Shown: positions 61,191-64,000 of the stretch, piece by piece
Layout of the letters: each line of letters begins with the position of its first letter
Numbering within the stretch: the first letter of the stretch is position 1
Source: Sulfitobacter sp. DSM 110093
Lineage (GTDB): Bacteria; Pseudomonadota; Alphaproteobacteria; Rhodobacterales; Rhodobacteraceae
DNA length: 64,000 bases
Direction of reading: 5' to 3'
Assembly: GCF_022788715.1 (NCBI RefSeq)
Contig: NZ_CP085170.1
Location: 1-64,000 of the forward strand
Notes under the pieces: model-generated
Told to the model about the DNA's origin: nothing
Database searches by the model: none
The model's input: the letters and a program-made list of their open reading frames with translations, nothing else
Translations under genes and position numbers: made by a program

Positions 61191-62687
61191 ATGACCCATA
61201 TCCTCGCCATTGATCAGGGAACCACGTCCTCACGGGCGATCATCTTTGACAGTAACATGTCGGTGACGGCCACCGCCCAAGAAGAGTTTCCGCAGCATTT
61301 TCCCCGTTCCGGCTGGGTTGAGCATGATCCCGGGGATCTGTGGTCGACCACTGCGGGCACCTGCCGCGCGGTGATTGAAAAGGCGGGCCTGCGCCCCGAT
61401 GACATCACCGCCATTGGCATCACCAACCAACGTGAGACGACGCTGGTCTGGGACGCCAAGACCGGCCAGCCAGTTTATAACGCCATCGTTTGGCAAGACC
61501 GCCGCACTGCCGATTTCTGCCGCGCCTTACGCGAGAGTGGCGATGACAAGATCATCACTGAACGCACGGGCCTGCTGGCTGATCCGTATTTCTCCGGCAC
61601 CAAGCTGAAATGGATTTTGGATAACGTCGACGGGGCGCGCGACCGCGCACAAGCGGGCGAGTTGCTTTTCGGCACGGTCGACAGCTACCTGATCTGGAAA
61701 CTCACCGGCGGCGCGCGCCATGTGACCGATGCCACCAACGCCGCGCGCACCATGCTCTATGACATTCACAAGGGCCGGTGGAGCACGACGATCTGCAAAA
61801 TGTTCGACATTCCTGTCGAGATGCTGCCCGAGGTCAAAGACTGCGCCGCGGATTTCGGCACCACACGACCTGACCTTTTTGGCCGCGAGATTCCGATCCT
61901 TGGTGTGGCAGGAGACCAGCAGGCGGCGACCATTGGCCAAGCCTGTTTCCAGCCCGGCATGATGAAATCGACCTACGGCACGGGCTGTTTTGCGCTGCTG
62001 AATACGGGCGAGACGGCGGTGACCTCGACCAATCGGCTGCTCACCACCATTGCCTATCAACTCGACGGCAAGCCGACCTATGCGCTCGAAGGCTCGATCT
62101 TCGTTGCCGGTGCCGTGGTGCAATGGCTGCGCGACGGGCTGAAAATGATCCGGGAGGCAAGCGAGACCCAAGGGCTGGCCGAGCAAGCCGACCCGCATCA
62201 AAACGTCGTGCTGGTCCCCGCCTTTGTCGGCCTCGGCGCGCCCTATTGGAACGCCGAATGTCGCGGCGCGATCTATGGGCTCACGCGCAACTCCGGCCCT
62301 GCTGAACTTGCCCGCGCGGCACTGGAAAGCGTCGGCTACCAGACCCGCGATTTGCTAGAGGCGATGCAGGCGGATTGGGACGCGCAAGGGCAATCGGGTG
62401 AGATTGCCACCCTACGTGTCGACGGCGGGATGAGTGCCAGTGACTGGGCGATGCAGTTCCTGTCCGACGTGATCGGCGCTTCGGTTGATCGGCCTGACGT
62501 GCTGGAAACCACGGCGCTTGGTGCGGCATGGCTGGCGGGACAACGGGCGCGGATCTATCCGGACATGGAAGGCTTTGCACGCGAGTGGGCGCTTGATCGA
62601 CGGTTTGAAACGCAGATGGATGAAACCACCCGCGAAGAGAAATACGGCGCTTGGCAGCGTGCCGTTCAAGCGACGTTGCAATTCTGA
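61191..62687 (+). CDS. glpK: GlpK, glycerol kinase
   Basis: The 498-residue FGGY kinase has [16 protein letters not shown], the region [61 protein letters not shown] and [12 protein letters not shown]. It phosphorylates glycerol to glycerol-3-phosphate, the substrate of GlpD, using ATP. Length is typical. It follows the glpV terminator, with the start ATG 61191 after GGGGGC. Its stop overlaps the start of the alcohol dehydrogenase gene by one base (TGATG). Confidence 0.94.
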   Translation: MTHILAIDQGTTSSRAIIFDSNMSVTATAQEEFPQHFPRSGWVEHDPGDLWSTTAGTCRAVIEKAGLRPDDITAIGITNQRETTLVWDAKTGQPVYNAIVWQDRRTADFCRALRESGDDKIITERTGLLADPYFSGTKLKWILDNVDGARDRAQAGELLFGTVDSYLIWKLTGGARHVTDATNAARTMLYDIHKGRWSTTICKMFDIPVEMLPEVKDCAADFGTTRPDLFGREIPILGVAGDQQAATIGQACFQPGMMKSTYGTGCFALLNTGETAVTSTNRLLTTIAYQLDGKPTYALEGSIFVAGAVVQWLRDGLKMIREASETQGLAEQADPHQNVVLVPAFVGLGAPYWNAECRGAIYGLTRNSGPAELARAALESVGYQTRDLLEAMQADWDAQGQSGEIATLRVDGGMSASDWAMQFLSDVIGASVDRPDVLETTALGAAWLAGQRARIYPDMEGFAREWALDRRFETQMDETTREEKYGAWQRAVQATLQF

Positions 62688-63823
62688 TGGAGACGCTTGC
62701 CCCCTTCGGTTTCGCCACTGCCGGACATATCCGTTTTGGCCGTGGTGTCGCGGCCGAGGCGGTCACCGCCGCGGGGCGTTACGGCCGACAAGTCCTGCTG
62801 TTGCGCGGCAGTTCTGTCGCATGGGTCGATGATCTGGCGCGAGCGTTAACGGCGACCGGATGCAACGTGACCCAAGTGCGCCGCAGTGGTGAGCCATCGG
62901 TCGAAGACGTGCGCGCCGCCGTGCTGGCTGGGCGCGGGGCGGATGTCGTGCTTGGCGTTGGCGGCGGGGCGGTCATCGACCTTGCCAAAGCCGCAGCGGC
63001 GCTGATCCCTTCGGATTGCGACGTGATGGAGCATCTCGAAGTCGTGGGCGCCGGAAAACCGCTAAAGGCTGATCCACTGCCAATGATCGCGATCCCGACC
63101 ACGTCAGGCACCGGGGCAGAGGTCACGAAAAACGCGGTCATCAGCGTCCCTGAGTCCGCGCGAAAAGTCAGCCTGCGTGACGACCGAATGCTGCCGCGTT
63201 TGGCCTTGGTCGATCCTGCGCTGACGGATGGTGCGCCGCGCGGCGTGACATTGGGGTCGGGCCTTGATGCGTTGGTGCAGGTGATCGAGCCCTATCTTTC
63301 AAGCAAAGCCAACCCGCTCAGCGATGCGCTCTGCCGTGCCGCGATTCCACAGGGGATTGCCGCGCTCAAACGTCTGGCAGCGGGTGAAGACCCTGTCGCG
63401 CGGGATGCGATGGCTTATATCAGCCTGTCGGGTGGTCTGGCGCTGGCGAATGCGGGCCTCGGCGCAGTCCATGGGCTGGCCGGTGTGATCGGTGGACAGT
63501 TTGGCGCGCCGCATGGGGTGATCTGTGGGCGTCTTTTGGGGCCGGTGCTGGCGGCCAATAGTGATATGCTCGGGTCATCCGCGCGTTTCTCTGAGGTGCA
63601 AACATGGCTGGCAGAGGGGTTTGATCTGCCGGAAACTGGCACGTTCAACGCCCTCGCGGACCTGCTTGATGAATGGGAGGTCGACCGTCTGAACCGTTGG
63701 ATTTCCCAAGACGCTGACCTGAGTAAGACCGCGCGTGAGGCAGCGACGTCTTCCTCTATGCGGGCCAACCCCTGCGACCTGAGCCAAGACGTCCTTGAAG
63801 CCTGTATTCGCGCAGCGATGTAA
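62687..63823 (+). CDS. Iron-containing (group III) alcohol dehydrogenase
   Basis: The 378-residue enzyme has the NAD-binding LGVGGGAVIDLAKAAA, the PTTSGTGAEVTKNAVIS motif and metal-ligand regions LGSGLDALVQVIEPYLS and AVHGLAGVIGGQFGAPHGVICG. This family oxidises or reduces short alcohols and aldehydes using Fe or Zn. It is translationally coupled to glpK (one-base overlap), so it belongs to the glycerol operon, where such a gene is unusual. It could handle glycerol-derived aldehydes or a side product such as propanediol. Substrate is not readable. Confidence 0.9.
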   Translation: METLAPFGFATAGHIRFGRGVAAEAVTAAGRYGRQVLLLRGSSVAWVDDLARALTATGCNVTQVRRSGEPSVEDVRAAVLAGRGADVVLGVGGGAVIDLAKAAAALIPSDCDVMEHLEVVGAGKPLKADPLPMIAIPTTSGTGAEVTKNAVISVPESARKVSLRDDRMLPRLALVDPALTDGAPRGVTLGSGLDALVQVIEPYLSSKANPLSDALCRAAIPQGIAALKRLAAGEDPVARDAMAYISLSGGLALANAGLGAVHGLAGVIGGQFGAPHGVICGRLLGPVLAANSDMLGSSARFSEVQTWLAEGFDLPETGTFNALADLLDEWEVDRLNRWISQDADLSKTAREAATSSSMRANPCDLSQDVLEACIRAAM

Positions 63824-63863
63824 ACGACGGGCAGGGGCGATACGCCCCCGCCCGCAATATTCT

Positions 63864-64000
63864 CTATTTTTCGCGCGGCGGGGTATTGCCGTCGCCCAAG
63901 TCCCAGAACACGCCCGCCATTACGCGCAGCGCATCGCGGCAGACGGGTTTCAGCACATGTTCATCCGGCGCGTGCTGCGAACAGCTGCGATAGGAATGCG
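63864..64000 (-). CDS. C-terminal tail of a protein cut by the window edge, possibly M20-type hydrolase
   Basis: On the minus strand an open frame enters at the window end and stops at TAG 63864, giving 44 codons that include HSYRSCSQHAPDEHVLKPV and VMAGVFWDLGD. The HAPDEH pattern is reminiscent of the C-terminus of M20-family metallohydrolases, but the fragment is too short for a firm name. It converges on the alcohol dehydrogenase with a 40-base gap. Confidence 0.55.
   Translation of the reverse strand, partial: HSYRSCSQHAPDEHVLKPVCRDALRVMAGVFWDLGDGNTPPREK

Overview
The window looks like one end of a large RepABC-type plasmid or chromid from a marine roseobacter-type alphaproteobacterium (Rhodobacterales, Sulfitobacter-like). 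This rests on the GC-rich, tightly packed genes, the repA-repB-repC cassette, two TRAP transporters, a GlpSTPQV glycerol ABC importer and an alphaproteobacterial EcfG-type stress promoter. The first base is the GTG start of repA, so the record was probably cut open at that gene. No rRNA, tRNA, CRISPR array or insertion sequence was seen. No gene-free stretch exceeds 300 bases; the longest is 38547-38828.

Layout. (1) 1-3537: replication and partition cassette repABC, with a counter-transcribed RNA in the repB-repC gap and a perfect palindrome at the 3' end of repC. (2) 3647-5614: orphan sensor histidine kinase. (3) 5644-10304, minus strand: M42 aminopeptidase, TRAP transporter and MarR regulator. 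(4) 10442-18747, plus strand, divergent from the MarR gene: an eight-gene aromatic operon with Rieske reductase, dioxygenase alpha and beta, CoA ligase, a Cys-less thiolase-like protein, a DUF35/pseudo-SDR fusion, an isatin-hydrolase-like cyclase and an SDR. (5) 18757-24200: beta-hydroxyacid dehydrogenase, aldehyde dehydrogenase and a second TRAP transporter. (6) 24315-38546, minus strand: a long co-directional array of peptide-type ABC transporter, gamma-glutamyltransferase, DUF1028, TauE, GntR, PhnDCEE and a HAD phosphatase. (7) 38829-40620: GntR regulator and DapA-family lyase. (8) 40796-45771: second cyclase, MarR, and an IorA/IorB-like 2-oxoacid:ferredoxin oxidoreductase. (9) 45897-52518: LysE exporter and a stress block (GH15, OtsB, topoisomerase IB, ExoD, OtsA). 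(10) 52528-63823: glycerol regulon glpR, glpD, glpSTPQ, DUF2160, glpV, glpK and an iron-type alcohol dehydrogenase. (11) 63864-64000: the tail of another gene.

Most interesting idea. The gene set in (4) fits, step for step, an auxin (indole-3-acetate) or related aryl-acetate pathway. The Rieske oxygenase and an SDR would give a dioxindole-acetate-type tertiary alcohol. The CoA ligase would activate it. The Cys-less thiolase with its DUF35 partner would carry out an Ltp2-like retro-aldol cleavage to isatin plus acetyl-CoA. The cyclase would open isatin to isatinate. Locus (8) pairs a second isatin-hydrolase-like cyclase with a 2-oxoacid:ferredoxin oxidoreductase that could decarboxylate isatinate. 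This is inference from families and context. The missing catalytic residues in the thiolase and in the fused SDR domain are read directly from the sequence.
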